Shown here: positions 10,320 through 18,648 of the stretch, piece after piece
Layout of the letters: each line of letters opens with the position of its first letter
How positions within the stretch are numbered: position 1 is the first letter of the stretch
Position numbers and translations under genes: made by a program
The notes under the pieces: model-generated
What the model was told of the DNA's origin: nothing
Databases searched by the model: none
What the model saw: only the letters and a program-made list of their open reading frames with translations
From: an uncultured Alistipes sp.
GTDB lineage: Bacteria > Bacteroidota > Bacteroidia > Bacteroidales > Rikenellaceae
DNA: 64,000 nt
Assembly (NCBI GenBank): GCA_944323075.1
Contig: CALURC010000002.1
Location: 1 to 64,000, forward strand
Reading direction: 5' to 3'

Positions 10320-10351
10320 TTTGGTAAAAACCCATTTTATTCCTAACTTTA
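10320..10351 (+). promoter_or_regulatory. Promoter of the PUR-domain gene
   Basis: TTTG (10320-10323), a 20-base spacer and TAACTTTA (10344-10351; final A instead of G) lie 29 bases before the ATG at 10381. Confidence 0.5.
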
Positions 10352-10380
10352 AACTCAATAGCTAAAACAAACACCGAAGC

Positions 10381-10740
10381 ATGAACAATTTTGAATTCAA
10401 ACGGGACAAAGATCTCGATGAAGGTGCAGAAGAGATCTATTCGAAAGTTGTCAGAGCAGGAAGAAGAACCTATTTCTTCGACGTAAAGGCCACCCGAAAC
10501 GATGACTACTACATCACTGTAACGGAAAGCCGGAAAAAAACCGAAAAAGATGGACGTTTTTCGTTCGAGAAACATAAAATCCATCTCTACAAAGAGGATT
10601 TCTGTAAATTCAGTGAAGGATTCGAAGAGGTCGTTCGCTTCATTCGGGAACATAAACCGGAGTGTTTCCGTCCCGACGGAAGTGCCATCTCCAGCTACCC
10701 TTCGGCAACGGACGATAACGAAACTTCTGACGAACAATAA
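10381..10740 (+). CDS. PUR-domain nucleic-acid-binding protein (DUF3276)
   Basis: This 119-residue protein matches the DUF3276 family by the pattern EEIYSKVVRAGRRTYFFDVK and the following YYITVTESRK. The family is a bacterial form of the PUR-alpha fold; the Borrelia member Bpur binds single-stranded DNA and RNA. The core (about 10-90) alternates basic and aromatic strands, and the last 25 residues are Ser/Asp-rich and probably disordered. It has its own promoter and a strong terminator, so it is a monocistronic unit that is probably well expressed. Its RNA or DNA target is unknown. Confidence 0.85.
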   Translation: MNNFEFKRDKDLDEGAEEIYSKVVRAGRRTYFFDVKATRNDDYYITVTESRKKTEKDGRFSFEKHKIHLYKEDFCKFSEGFEEVVRFIREHKPECFRPDGSAISSYPSATDDNETSDEQ

Positions 10741-10758
10741 GGCAGAACGACTTTAACG

Positions 10759-10793
10759 AAAAAAGACGCCTTCGCGACAAGGCGTCTTTTTCA
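10759..10793 (+). terminator. Intrinsic terminator after the PUR-domain gene
   Basis: The stem AAAAGACGCC (10761-10770) pairs with GGCGTCTTTT (10781-10790) around a 10-base loop and runs into T's. It lies about 20 bases past the stop. Confidence 0.9.
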
Positions 10794-10821
10794 TTATCGA
10801 ATGGTTTCGGAGCCAAACAAT

Positions 10822-11850
10822 ATGAGCACACAAAAAGTACTTCTTGCATTCAGCGGTGGTATCGACAGTTGTACAGCTGCACGGATTCTGTTACAGCAAG
10901 GTTATGACGTATCGCTGCTGACGCTGAATCTGTTTGGGGAAGAGCCGATTTCTCGAGCAATCGAAACAGCTAACAGTATCGGATTACCCCTAAAAATCAA
11001 ACAGCTCACCAATCGGTTTCAGCGAGAGATCATCGACTATTTTATGAATGGATACCAACGTGGGGAAACTCCTGCTCCATGCACGCGGTGCAACACGCAT
11101 ATCAAATGGCACGAGCTGTATGAAACAGCTCTCCGTGAAGGTTTTGATCGTATTGCGACCGGCCACTACTTCCGAATCCAACAAAAAGAAGGCATCTACT
11201 ATGTTCGTCAGGCTTTAGACCCGATAAAAGACCAGTCCTACTATTTATGGGGTATTCCACAAGAGATACTAAAAATTACTCTGACTCCAATGGGCAATCG
11301 GATCAAGTCTGAAATCATACAAAACGCTCCACTTGCACATCGTACCCCCGAAAGTATGGGTATCTGTTTTCTGCAAGGATCTTCCTGCACCGAATGGTTA
11401 AAGAAACACCTTCCCGACATACCGCAAGGAGATGTTATCGACACACGAGGGAACGTAATCGGGCAACACGACGGCTATCCATTCTATACAGTCGGCCAAA
11501 AAAGAAACCTGCATTGCAACCAATCCTCTCCTGTTTATGTCCTTCAAATCGATTCAGAAAAGAACCGAATCGTTGCCGGAAGCTCCGATGAACTTTTTCA
11601 TCATCATCTATTTGTAAGAGAATACACCTCACCTTGTCTGAACAGGCTGGTTAAATCATCCTCCGTACGAATCAAAATCAGAGGCATCGGACGAAATCCT
11701 GAAGGATTTGCGCACATCCATATAGTTGATCACCTCTTACAGATCGATCTGGAAACACCGGCATGGGCTCCGGCTCCCGGTCAACCCGTAGTATTTTATG
11801 ACGGAGATCTCGTGGTCGGAGGGGGTATTCTCGACCACTCGCTCCCCTAA
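10822..11850 (+). CDS. mnmA: tRNA-specific 2-thiouridylase MnmA
   Basis: MnmA adds sulfur to U34 of tRNAs for Lys, Glu and Gln. I place the start at the ATG of MSTQKVLLAFSGGID (10822, 342 residues); an in-frame ATG seven codons earlier is possible. Seen motifs are the PP-loop SGGIDS near the N-terminus, PCTRCNTHIKW with catalytic Cys87, GICFLQ with the second catalytic Cys182, and a C-terminal beta-barrel with PGQPVVFYDGDLVVGGG. The length is slightly below the usual 360. Bacteroidales often have more than one MnmA paralogue, so this may not be the only copy. It begins 29 bases after a strong terminator, and I see no clear promoter consensus. Confidence 0.92.
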   Translation: MSTQKVLLAFSGGIDSCTAARILLQQGYDVSLLTLNLFGEEPISRAIETANSIGLPLKIKQLTNRFQREIIDYFMNGYQRGETPAPCTRCNTHIKWHELYETALREGFDRIATGHYFRIQQKEGIYYVRQALDPIKDQSYYLWGIPQEILKITLTPMGNRIKSEIIQNAPLAHRTPESMGICFLQGSSCTEWLKKHLPDIPQGDVIDTRGNVIGQHDGYPFYTVGQKRNLHCNQSSPVYVLQIDSEKNRIVAGSSDELFHHHLFVREYTSPCLNRLVKSSSVRIKIRGIGRNPEGFAHIHIVDHLLQIDLETPAWAPAPGQPVVFYDGDLVVGGGILDHSLP

Positions 11851-11982
11851 TTTTTTTCGAAAAGCACAAAACTATCTTCTTTTCACCCAAATATTTCACA
11901 TACAAAACCGATCTCTAAAAAAGTTTTTTCAAAAATTATCCGTAAACTTGCACCGTCAAAGAAAACAACCGAAACGAGTTCT

Positions 11983-12597
11983 ATGAGTATTCTGAAAAAA
12001 ACCTACAACTGGGTCCTGAGTTGGGCGGACAGCCGTTGGGGTGCAACAGCCCTATTTATTTTGGCATTTGCCGAAGCAAGCTTTTTCCCTATTCCTCCCG
12101 ATGTCTTACTGATCGCCCTATGTTTGGGATGTGCAGCCAAGTCCTTCCGGTATGCCTTGATCTGTACAATCGGTTCAGTCGTGGGTGCCATCGCGGGATT
12201 CGGTATCGGGTATTTCCTTTGGCAAACCCCTTCGGGTGAATTTACGGCAATCGCCGACTTCTTCTTCCGGATCATTCCCGGATTCACCCACGAACAGTAC
12301 GACAAGATCAGCCAAATGTATAACCAATACAACTTCTGGGTCGTATTCACCGCCGGATTCTCTCCGATCCCCTACAAACTGATCACCATTACTGCCGGTG
12401 TGTTCAACCTCCATTTTCTCACTTTCATCATCGCCTCGATCATCAGCCGCGGATTGCGCTTCTTCCTGATCGCATGGCTGATCTGGAAATTCGGACAACC
12501 GATCAAACACTTCATCGACAAATATTTTAACTGGTTGGCTCTGGCTTTTACCGTACTGCTGATCGGAGGATTTTTCGTCATCAAATACGTTCTATAA
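11983..12597 (+). CDS. YqaA/DedA-family inner-membrane protein
   Basis: The 204-residue hydrophobic protein carries the DedA/VTT signature FAEASFFPIPPDVLLIAL (about 27-44) and the Gly-rich GAIAGFGIGYFLW segment. About four or five membrane segments are visible. DedA-superfamily proteins act in lipid flipping or proton-linked transport and support membrane integrity; the function of the YqaA branch is not settled. It is 11 bases upstream of aroE, so the two are probably co-transcribed. A near-consensus box TAAACTTG (11943-11950) could be its -7 element. Confidence 0.85.
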   Translation: MSILKKTYNWVLSWADSRWGATALFILAFAEASFFPIPPDVLLIALCLGCAAKSFRYALICTIGSVVGAIAGFGIGYFLWQTPSGEFTAIADFFFRIIPGFTHEQYDKISQMYNQYNFWVVFTAGFSPIPYKLITITAGVFNLHFLTFIIASIISRGLRFFLIAWLIWKFGQPIKHFIDKYFNWLALAFTVLLIGGFFVIKYVL

Positions 12598-12608
12598 ACT
12601 ATCAGGTC

Positions 12609-13376
12609 ATGCGACAATACGGATTGATCGGCTTTCCGTTGGGCCACTCCTTTTCCCAACGCTATTTTACCGAGAAATTTCAGAAAGAGGGTATAGAAGA
12701 TTGTTCCTACACGAACTTTCCCATTGAGACAATCGAAAAGATAGAAGAGATCCTGCACGGACATCCCGATCTTCAAGGTTTCAATGTGACAATCCCCTAC
12801 AAACAGGCGATTATCCCCTACCTGTCGAATTTGAGCCGTGAAGCCAAAACGATCGGTGCGGTGAATTGCGTTCGGAGAACAGACAAAGGACTCATCGGTT
12901 ACAACACCGATGCCTACGGATTTCAAAACTCATTAAACTCATTGCTGAACGGCGTTCATCCGAAACGGGCCTTGGTACTCGGAACAGGAGGCGCTTCTCG
13001 TGCTATCAAGTTCGTTTTGACAGAAGAACATATTCCGTTCGATACGGTTTCGCGCAGATTGCAGGGGGCCGATTATACCTACGAAATGTTGACAGACGAA
13101 ATCATCAAGACTCATCAACTAATTGTCAACTGTACCCCGTTAGGCACCTTCCCGAAAACGGACGAATGTCCTGACCTTCCCTATGATGCGATCGAACCAT
13201 CCCATTTCCTTTTCGATCTGGTCTATAATCCTCCGTTGACCGAATTTCTCCGTCGTGGCCAACAACACGGGGCTCCCTTCCGAAATGGATATGAAATGCT
13301 CGTTGGCCAGGCCGAGCTGGCGTGGAAAATCTGGAACGATCCCAATATCGACACATTGCAATCCTGCGTAGAATAA
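12609..13376 (+). CDS. aroE: Shikimate dehydrogenase
   Basis: AroE reduces 3-dehydroshikimate to shikimate with NADPH in the aromatic amino-acid pathway. The 255-residue product has the substrate domain motifs GFPLGHSFS (start of the protein) and NVTIPYK with the catalytic lysine. It also has the partner aspartate in YNTDAYGF, the nucleotide-binding GTGGASRA, and the C-terminal NGYEMLVGQAELAWKIW. The length is at the short end of the family, but no motif is missing. It follows the YqaA-like gene by 11 bases and ends before a shared convergent terminator. Confidence 0.95.
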   Translation: MRQYGLIGFPLGHSFSQRYFTEKFQKEGIEDCSYTNFPIETIEKIEEILHGHPDLQGFNVTIPYKQAIIPYLSNLSREAKTIGAVNCVRRTDKGLIGYNTDAYGFQNSLNSLLNGVHPKRALVLGTGGASRAIKFVLTEEHIPFDTVSRRLQGADYTYEMLTDEIIKTHQLIVNCTPLGTFPKTDECPDLPYDAIEPSHFLFDLVYNPPLTEFLRRGQQHGAPFRNGYEMLVGQAELAWKIWNDPNIDTLQSCVE

Positions 13377-13402
13377 CAAACTCAGGACTCTTAATAGAAC
13401 AA

Positions 13403-13440
13403 AAGAGCGGGATGTTCTCTGTAAAAAACATCCCGCTCTT
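13403..13440. terminator. Hairpin terminator between convergent aroE and the ACT gene
   Basis: A 14-pair stem AAGAGCGGGATGTT (13403-13416) pairs with AACATCCCGCTCTT (13427-13440). It lies 27 bases past the aroE stop and 71 bases past the opposing ACT gene stop. The flanks are only moderately T-rich, so it may serve both directions. Confidence 0.75.
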
Positions 13441-13510
13441 CAATTTATATATCTCTTATACAGGAGAGTCAATTTCTATTTTCGGCTACACTTCACGCCC
13501 CCCCGCTCCT

Positions 13511-13939
13511 CTATAATTCAGAAAGCTCTTCTGCCGAAGTAGTTTTCAACCCATATTGGTCAACCATCCGTGCCGCTTGCTCCATATCGTGCACCCGAAT
13601 AATCATAAATGCCTTGTCCTGGACCGAAAAGCAATACATGTATTCGATCCCGATTTTTTCCTGTGCAAAAGGATGCAGTTTTTGTGAAAACGACCCAACC
13701 GAAGCTCCGGTCGAAAGAGCAATAACCTCACACCGATTGACGCTGATATTATGCTCCTTCAAAACCTGAAATGCTTTTTCCGTATCGGAGGTGATCAGCC
13801 GCAGAATACCGTACTCGGATGTATCGGCTACCATTGCCGCAATAATCCGGATATCCGACTTGCCGATAATCTCCATTACCTCGTTCAGTCTGCCCAATTT
13901 ATTCTCCAAAAAAATTGAAAGTTGTTGTACGGTAACCAT
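13511..13939 (-). CDS. Tandem ACT-domain protein
   Basis: The 142-residue protein is two ACT folds in a row. The first (about 3-70) contains LENKLGRLNEVMEIIG; the second (about 72-140) contains YMYCFSVQDKAFMIIRV. ACT domains bind amino acids and regulate enzymes. There is no catalytic domain. Stand-alone ACT pairs of this kind commonly sit next to phenylacetate-CoA ligase genes, as here: the ligase ends 27 bases upstream on the same strand. A role in sensing aromatic amino acids or their 2-oxo acids for the ligase is an inference. Confidence 0.85.
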   Translation of the reverse strand: MVTVQQLSIFLENKLGRLNEVMEIIGKSDIRIIAAMVADTSEYGILRLITSDTEKAFQVLKEHNISVNRCEVIALSTGASVGSFSQKLHPFAQEKIGIEYMYCFSVQDKAFMIIRVHDMEQAARMVDQYGLKTTSAEELSEL

Positions 13940-13966
13940 AACGATTGCGTTTAATTTTGTATATGA

Positions 13967-15283
13967 CTATTTTATTTTGGGACGCTTATCAATCAAGCGA
14001 ACTGCCTTTCCTTCACTCTGAGGCAACGCACCTTTATCGACCAATTTTACTTTCGGTGTCAACAAGATCTCATCCTTCAACGCCCGGGTAATCGACTTCG
14101 AAAGCTGAACCAGCTGACTGTAATCATCGGTAAAGGCATCGCCCAATTCAACCTCAACAAGAATTTCCTCGTTGCTGTTGACCATATCGACCGTAATCAG
14201 ATAGTTACTGCCCAACTCCTTGAACTGCATCAGAATCTTTTCGATCTGCATCGGGAAGATATTCACACCCTTCACGATAAACATATCATCGGTTCTACCC
14301 TTGATCCGGTCAATCCGTCGATGGGTTCGTCCGCATGGACAAGGACCGGGTAAAATACGGGTCAAATCACGCGTCCGATAACGGATCAACGGCATCGCTT
14401 CCCGATCCAACGTCGTAAGCACCATCTCACCCACTTCTCCATCGGGCACAGGCTCTAATGTATCCGGATCAATAATTTCAATCAAATAGGAATCTTCCCA
14501 CAGGTGCATTCCATTCTGCTCGGGACATTCAAAGGCTACACCCGGACCGCTCATCTCCGACATACCGAAACTGTTGTATGCCTTCACCCCGAGCAGTTGT
14601 TCAATCTTACGACGCTGCTCCTCGGTATGAGGTTCAGCACCGATCAACAAGGTAGTCAACTTCGTATCGGTACGAGGATCGATTCCACGTTCAGCAAAAA
14701 CCTCGGCCAGACGAAGTGCATAACTGGGGATCGCATGCAATGCCGTTGTCCCGAAGTCCATAATAAACTTAATCTGACGGATACTGTTTCCCGCTGCAGC
14801 AGGAATGGTCATCGCACCCAGACACTCGGCTCCGTACTGAATTCCGAGCCCCCCGGTAAACATACCATATCCGGATGTATTCTGAATTACATCTGTATCA
14901 CGCAATCCGGCCATATACATACACCTAGCCATACGGTGTGCCCAACGCTCGATATCTTTCTTTGTATGGACGATTACAGTAGGATTACCGGTCGTTCCAC
15001 TGGATGAGTGCAAACGGATGATCTTCCGCATATCGGTCGCAACCAACCCAAACGGATAGTGTTCTCGAAGATCGGCTTTCGTAGTAAACGGGAATTTGCG
15101 GACATCATCGAGTGTACGAATCGAATCAGCACTTAACCCTAATTTTTTATATTTCGCTCCATAGAACGGAGCGTTCATGGCTCTCGCAACCGTATCTTTG
15201 AATCGGTCCAACTGAAGATGGTCGAGCTCATTTCTCGACATGGTTTCGATCTCGGGATCGAAATATACAGATGTATTATTCAC
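13967..15283 (-). CDS. paaK: Phenylacetate-CoA ligase
   Basis: This acyl-adenylate-forming ligase joins aryl acids such as phenylacetate or indoleacetate to CoA using ATP. Seen motifs are the P-loop-like HSSSGTTGNPTV, the SFGMSEMSGPGVAFEC region, and LIRYRTRDLTRI followed by CPCGRTHRRIDRIKGRTDDMFIVKG (quoted here as adjoining pieces), typical of PaaK. The C-terminal domain ends near KAVRLIDKR. I prefer the GTG start at 15283 (438 residues), because family members begin close to the ETMSRNEL segment; an ATG at 15340 would add 19 atypical residues. It is followed by the ACT gene. In anaerobes this pair often accompanies indolepyruvate oxidoreductase and aryl-acid production, but no such oxidoreductase lies in this window. 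Confidence 0.88.
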   Translation of the reverse strand: MNNTSVYFDPEIETMSRNELDHLQLDRFKDTVARAMNAPFYGAKYKKLGLSADSIRTLDDVRKFPFTTKADLREHYPFGLVATDMRKIIRLHSSSGTTGNPTVIVHTKKDIERWAHRMARCMYMAGLRDTDVIQNTSGYGMFTGGLGIQYGAECLGAMTIPAAAGNSIRQIKFIMDFGTTALHAIPSYALRLAEVFAERGIDPRTDTKLTTLLIGAEPHTEEQRRKIEQLLGVKAYNSFGMSEMSGPGVAFECPEQNGMHLWEDSYLIEIIDPDTLEPVPDGEVGEMVLTTLDREAMPLIRYRTRDLTRILPGPCPCGRTHRRIDRIKGRTDDMFIVKGVNIFPMQIEKILMQFKELGSNYLITVDMVNSNEEILVEVELGDAFTDDYSQLVQLSKSITRALKDEILLTPKVKLVDKGALPQSEGKAVRLIDKRPKIK

Positions 15284-15465
15284 TTTTTGTTCTCTAATTT
15301 TGAATTGATTTATCCTTTTGCAACGACATAAGACATACACTAATCTTCGCTCTCAGCCTCTGACATCGTCACAAATACGATGCAATTTATAACTTTTTAA
15401 ACTAACATGCAACTCGAAATTCACACACTCCGTTAAAAAAAAGGCAAATCACCCTCGTCAAAACC

Positions 15466-15495
15466 TTTGATATTAAAATTAAATCTGTATATTTA
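15466..15495 (+). promoter_or_regulatory. Promoter of the membrane-protein gene at 15541
   Basis: TTTG (15466-15469), an 18-base spacer and TATATTTA (15488-15495; final A for G) lie 45 bases before the ATG. Confidence 0.5.
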
Positions 15496-15540
15496 TTCAC
15501 ACGAAACAGTACATATTACCCCTTAACCAAACTTAATATA

Positions 15541-16245
15541 ATGAAAAAAAACGACCTTATTTTCCTTCTGGCAGCCCTAATCGTAATTCTGCCCTTCTTT
15601 GTATCGGACCGAGTTTATGAGTACTATCTATTGGCGACCAACACCCATCCTTACGCAATGGCTTTTCTGAAATTTGCCATACTTGCAACCGCGGGAGAAT
15701 CCATAGGCCTGCGTATCAAAAACAAAATGTACAACTATCCTGGATTTGGACTTGCTCCAAGAGCTATAGTCTGGGGGATTCTCGGTGTAGGGATCGCCAT
15801 TGCCATGAAAGTATTCTCGGCTGGTGCTCCACGAATGGTGGAAAGCCTCGGAATACACGGTGTAGTCGACGCAATGTCCGGGCCGTTCTCCGGTGAAAAG
15901 TTACTTGGGGCTTTTTCGATTTCGGTAATGATGAATACCTTCTTTGCCCCCGTATTCATGACGTTCCATAAGATTACGGACACACACATTCTTGAAAACG
16001 GAGGAAAATTACGAGCCTTGATCACTCCTATCCCCATGCGCAGAATCTTCGGGGAGCTCAACTGGCAAACTCAATGGAGTTTCGTTTTCAAAAAGACGAT
16101 CCCCCTGTTCTGGATTCCGGCACACACAATTACATTCCTATTACCCCCTACCTTCCAGGTCCTATTTGCAGCGCTTCTGGGGGTAATTCTCGGAGTTTTA
16201 CTCTCTATTGCGGCCGTACTATCCCGCGAGACACACAAAGCATAA
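15541..16245 (+). CDS. Integral membrane protein of unknown function
   Basis: I do not recognise this 234-residue protein with confidence. It starts with an uncleaved-looking hydrophobic helix (about 6-21). Further membrane segments lie near 38-55, 74-92, 118-138 and 182-225. A conserved-looking loop reads TPIPMRRIFGELNW, and the C-terminal part has IPLFWIPAHTITFLLPP followed by a long hydrophobic tail. That arrangement faintly resembles Mpv17/PMP22 proteins, whose C-terminal helix has a W-x-P-x-H/N pattern, but this is only an impression. It is a monocistronic unit with a promoter and a strong terminator. Confidence 0.7.
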   Translation: MKKNDLIFLLAALIVILPFFVSDRVYEYYLLATNTHPYAMAFLKFAILATAGESIGLRIKNKMYNYPGFGLAPRAIVWGILGVGIAIAMKVFSAGAPRMVESLGIHGVVDAMSGPFSGEKLLGAFSISVMMNTFFAPVFMTFHKITDTHILENGGKLRALITPIPMRRIFGELNWQTQWSFVFKKTIPLFWIPAHTITFLLPPTFQVLFAALLGVILGVLLSIAAVLSRETHKA

Positions 16246-16265
16246 GTCAGAATCAGACTTCCTGC

Positions 16266-16307
16266 TTCCCGGTTTTGTATTGTAATACGAAACCGGGAAA
16301 CTTTTTT
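16266..16307 (+). terminator. Intrinsic terminator after the membrane-protein gene
   Basis: A 15-pair stem (16266-16280 with 16285-16299, one G-U pair) closes on the loop TGTA and runs into ACTTTTTT. It lies 20 bases past the stop. Confidence 0.9.
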
Positions 16308-16369
16308 AAGAGAAATAACGGATCCCAGCTTCTCTGAAAACAAGATTATCATTTTCAGAAACACAAAAG

Positions 16370-16409
16370 GCAAAAAATAAAAGCACTCACAAAATCTGTA
16401 AGTGCTTTT
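16370..16409 (-). terminator. Intrinsic terminator after tRNA-Val
   Basis: On the minus strand AAAAGCACT pairs with AGTGCTTTT (16401-16409 with 16379-16387), followed by TATTTTTTG. It starts 5 bases past the tRNA 3' end. Confidence 0.85.
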
Positions 16410-16414
16410 CACTG

Positions 16415-16489
16415 TGGGAGCACAGGGATTCGAACCCCGGACCCTCTGCTTGTAAGGCAGATGCTCTGAACCAGCTGAGCTATACTCCC
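16415..16489 (-). tRNA. tRNA-Val (anticodon TAC)
   Basis: The minus strand gives a 75-nt cloverleaf. The acceptor stem is GGGAGTA with TGCTCCC, the T-arm contains GGTTCGAATCC, and the anticodon stem TCTGC/GCAGA encloses CTTACAA. The anticodon TAC reads GTA (Val). The discriminator is A and CCA is not encoded. It is a single-gene unit with its own promoter and terminator. Confidence 0.96.
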
Positions 16490-16528
16490 AATCTTAATAT
16501 CCCGCAATCTCCTTCCCGATTGCGAGTG

Positions 16529-16559
16529 CAAAGATAGACAAAATTTTTCTCCCACCAAA
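16529..16559 (-). promoter_or_regulatory. Promoter of tRNA-Val
   Basis: On the minus strand, TTTG (16556-16559), a 19-base spacer and TATCTTTG (16529-16536) match the Bacteroidota consensus fully. The arrangement is the same as at tRNA-Thr (148-178). Confidence 0.8.
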
Positions 16560-16613
16560 TTTTTTCTGCATTTTTTCCGTTTTTTCTCAAAACAATTTTT
16601 CTTTTCATAACAT

Positions 16614-16650
16614 AAAGAGGAGCTTCCGCCTATGTCGGAAGCTCCTCTTT
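16614..16650 (-). terminator. Intrinsic terminator after pgk
   Basis: A perfect 15-pair stem (16614-16628 with 16636-16650) with a seven-base loop lies 20 bases beyond the pgk stop. Its minus-strand 3' side is TCTTTATG. Confidence 0.85.
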
Positions 16651-16670
16651 ATCGATCTTAATATTCTATA

Positions 16671-17930
16671 TTACTTACGAATAGCGGCTACGCCCGGGAG
16701 CTCGATTCCTTCCATATATTCAAGCAATGCACCTCCACCGGTCGACACATAACTTACCTTGTCTGCCAAACCGAATTTATTGATACATGCCACAGAATCT
16801 CCTCCTCCGATCAACGAGAAAGCACCTTTTGCCGTAGCTTCTACAATCGCATCAGCAATAGCTCGTGAACCTTTAGCAAAGTTATCCATTTCGAATACAC
16901 CTACCGGACCGTTCCACAGAATCGTTTTCGACTCAGCGATCACTTTGCTGAACTCAGCAATAGCCTTCGGGCCGACATCGAGTCCTTCCCAACCGTCAGG
17001 AATATCATTTGACGGAGTAACTTGCGTTTCCGTGTCGTTTTTGAACTCTTTACCGCATACTGCATCTTCTGCCAAATATACTTTAACATTCATCTCTTTG
17101 GCTTTAGCCAAAATTCCGAGAGCTGTCTCATATTGATCGGGTTCGCAGATGCTGACACCAACCTTTCCACCTTGAGCAGCTTTGAAGGTATAGGTCATAC
17201 CTCCACCCAAAATAAGGTTGTCGACCCGTTTCATCAAGTTTTCGATCACGCTGATTTTCGTCGAAACTTTCGATCCGCCCAGAATAGCTGTAAACGGACG
17301 AGCAGGAGATTCGAGTACTTTATCGATTGCCTTCAACTCACCCAGCATTACATAACCGAACATTTTGTCATTCGGGAAATATTCGGCAATCAAAGCGGTA
17401 GAAGCATGAGCCCGGTGAGCTGTACCGAATGCATCATTAATATAACAGTCTGCATATGAAGCCAAACGTTTGGTAAACTCTTTCTGACTAGCTTTTAATG
17501 CTTTTTTGGCAGCGCTTTTCTCTTCGTCGGTAGCATCCGCAGCCAATCCCCGAGGTTTACCCTCTTCTTCTGCATAGAAACGGAGATTTTCAAGCAACAA
17601 CACCTGACCCGGTTTCAGAGCCGCAGCTTTTGCAGCAGCCTCTTCTCCCTGGCAGTCGCCGGCAAAATCAACCTTTACTCCCAAACGAGCTTCGATACCC
17701 GGGATGATATGTTTCAATGAGAATTTATCTTCCGGACCTTTTTTAGGACGTCCCAGATGCGACATCAAAATAGCCGAACCACCCTCTTCAAGAACTTTTT
17801 TAATCGTCGGAATCGCTGCACGAATACGTGTATCATCCGTGATTTCGAGATTTTCGTTCAAGGGCACGTTGAAATCCACGCGAATAATCGCGCGCTTTCC
17901 TTTGAAATCATAGCTGTCAATCGATTGCAT
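16671..17930 (-). CDS. pgk: Phosphoglycerate kinase
   Basis: Pgk makes ATP and 3-phosphoglycerate from 1,3-bisphosphoglycerate in glycolysis. The 419-residue product shows the substrate-binding RVDFNVPL near the start and LMSHLGRPK. It also has the nucleotide-domain [21 protein letters not shown] and the C-terminal [16 protein letters not shown]. An extra charged segment around residues 118-150 ([20 protein letters not shown]) is larger than in E. coli and typical of Bacteroidota Pgk. It has its own -7 box upstream and a strong terminator. Confidence 0.96.
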   Translation of the reverse strand: MQSIDSYDFKGKRAIIRVDFNVPLNENLEITDDTRIRAAIPTIKKVLEEGGSAILMSHLGRPKKGPEDKFSLKHIIPGIEARLGVKVDFAGDCQGEEAAAKAAALKPGQVLLLENLRFYAEEEGKPRGLAADATDEEKSAAKKALKASQKEFTKRLASYADCYINDAFGTAHRAHASTALIAEYFPNDKMFGYVMLGELKAIDKVLESPARPFTAILGGSKVSTKISVIENLMKRVDNLILGGGMTYTFKAAQGGKVGVSICEPDQYETALGILAKAKEMNVKVYLAEDAVCGKEFKNDTETQVTPSNDIPDGWEGLDVGPKAIAEFSKVIAESKTILWNGPVGVFEMDNFAKGSRAIADAIVEATAKGAFSLIGGGDSVACINKFGLADKVSYVSTGGGALLEYMEGIELPGVAAIRK

Positions 17931-17981
17931 AGTTCATCGGTATTATTTGGTTAAACTTTTTAAATATCTTTAATAACTCCC

Positions 17982-17989
17982 CAAAGTTA
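17982..17989 (-). promoter_or_regulatory. -7 box of the pgk promoter
   Basis: On the minus strand TAACTTTG matches TAnnTTTG exactly and lies 51 bases before the pgk start. No TTTG is found at the usual distance. Confidence 0.5.
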
Positions 17990-18042
17990 ATCAATGTATC
18001 TATATTTTTTCTCATTTTTCGACATTTTTTGCGAGAAAACCG

Positions 18043-18050
18043 TAACTTTG
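18043..18050 (+). promoter_or_regulatory. -7 box of the Lrp-queD promoter
   Basis: TAACTTTG matches the consensus exactly. The first convincing ATG is 118 bases downstream, so the transcript would have a long leader. No known riboswitch fold is recognised in it. Confidence 0.5.
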
Positions 18051-18168
18051 CTTATAATTTAACGCCTACGGCAACCGTCGGCACCGATTTTGGCAGGAAA
18101 AACGAAACAAGACACCATCTACATACATTTCGGCATAAACTGTTTCGGAACCAACGACTACAAAAATT

Positions 18169-18648
18169 ATGGCAAAAATATCATTGGACGCAATCGATCG
18201 TAAAATCCTGGGATTTCTGATCAAAAACGCCCGGATGCCTTTCCTCGAAATTGCCCGAGAGTGCGGTATATCAGGCGCTGCTATTCACCAACGTGTAAAA
18301 AAACTGGAAGAGTCGGGAGTCATTCTTGGTTCGCGCCTTGAGGTCAACCCCAAAATGTTAGGATACGATGTATGTGCCATCATCGGTATTCGGATATCCG
18401 ATCCGACCAAAACCATACAAACGGTCGAACACCTGAAAAAAATACCCGAAATCACCGAATGTCATTTCATCACGGGTAAATACAACATTTTGATGAAAAT
18501 CTACTGTACAAACAACGAACACCTGATGCACACGATATTCGACCACATCCTTCCATTACCAGAAGTCTCTCAGACCGAAACATTCATTTCGTTGATTCAA
18601 TCGTTCGACCGACAGGTCGAAATACCCGATATAGAGGAGGAGTTATGA
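18169..18648 (+). CDS. Lrp/AsnC-family transcriptional regulator
   Basis: The 159-residue protein has the family layout. An N-terminal winged HTH (about 1-60; LDAIDRKILGFLIKNARMPFLEIA in pieces, with recognition helix SGAAIHQRVKKLEESG) is followed by a RAM ligand-sensing domain (about 65-145). Family members respond to amino acids and control transport and metabolism. It overlaps queD by the four bases ATGA, so the two are translationally coupled. The target genes cannot be told from the sequence. Confidence 0.92.
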   Translation: MAKISLDAIDRKILGFLIKNARMPFLEIARECGISGAAIHQRVKKLEESGVILGSRLEVNPKMLGYDVCAIIGIRISDPTKTIQTVEHLKKIPEITECHFITGKYNILMKIYCTNNEHLMHTIFDHILPLPEVSQTETFISLIQSFDRQVEIPDIEEEL

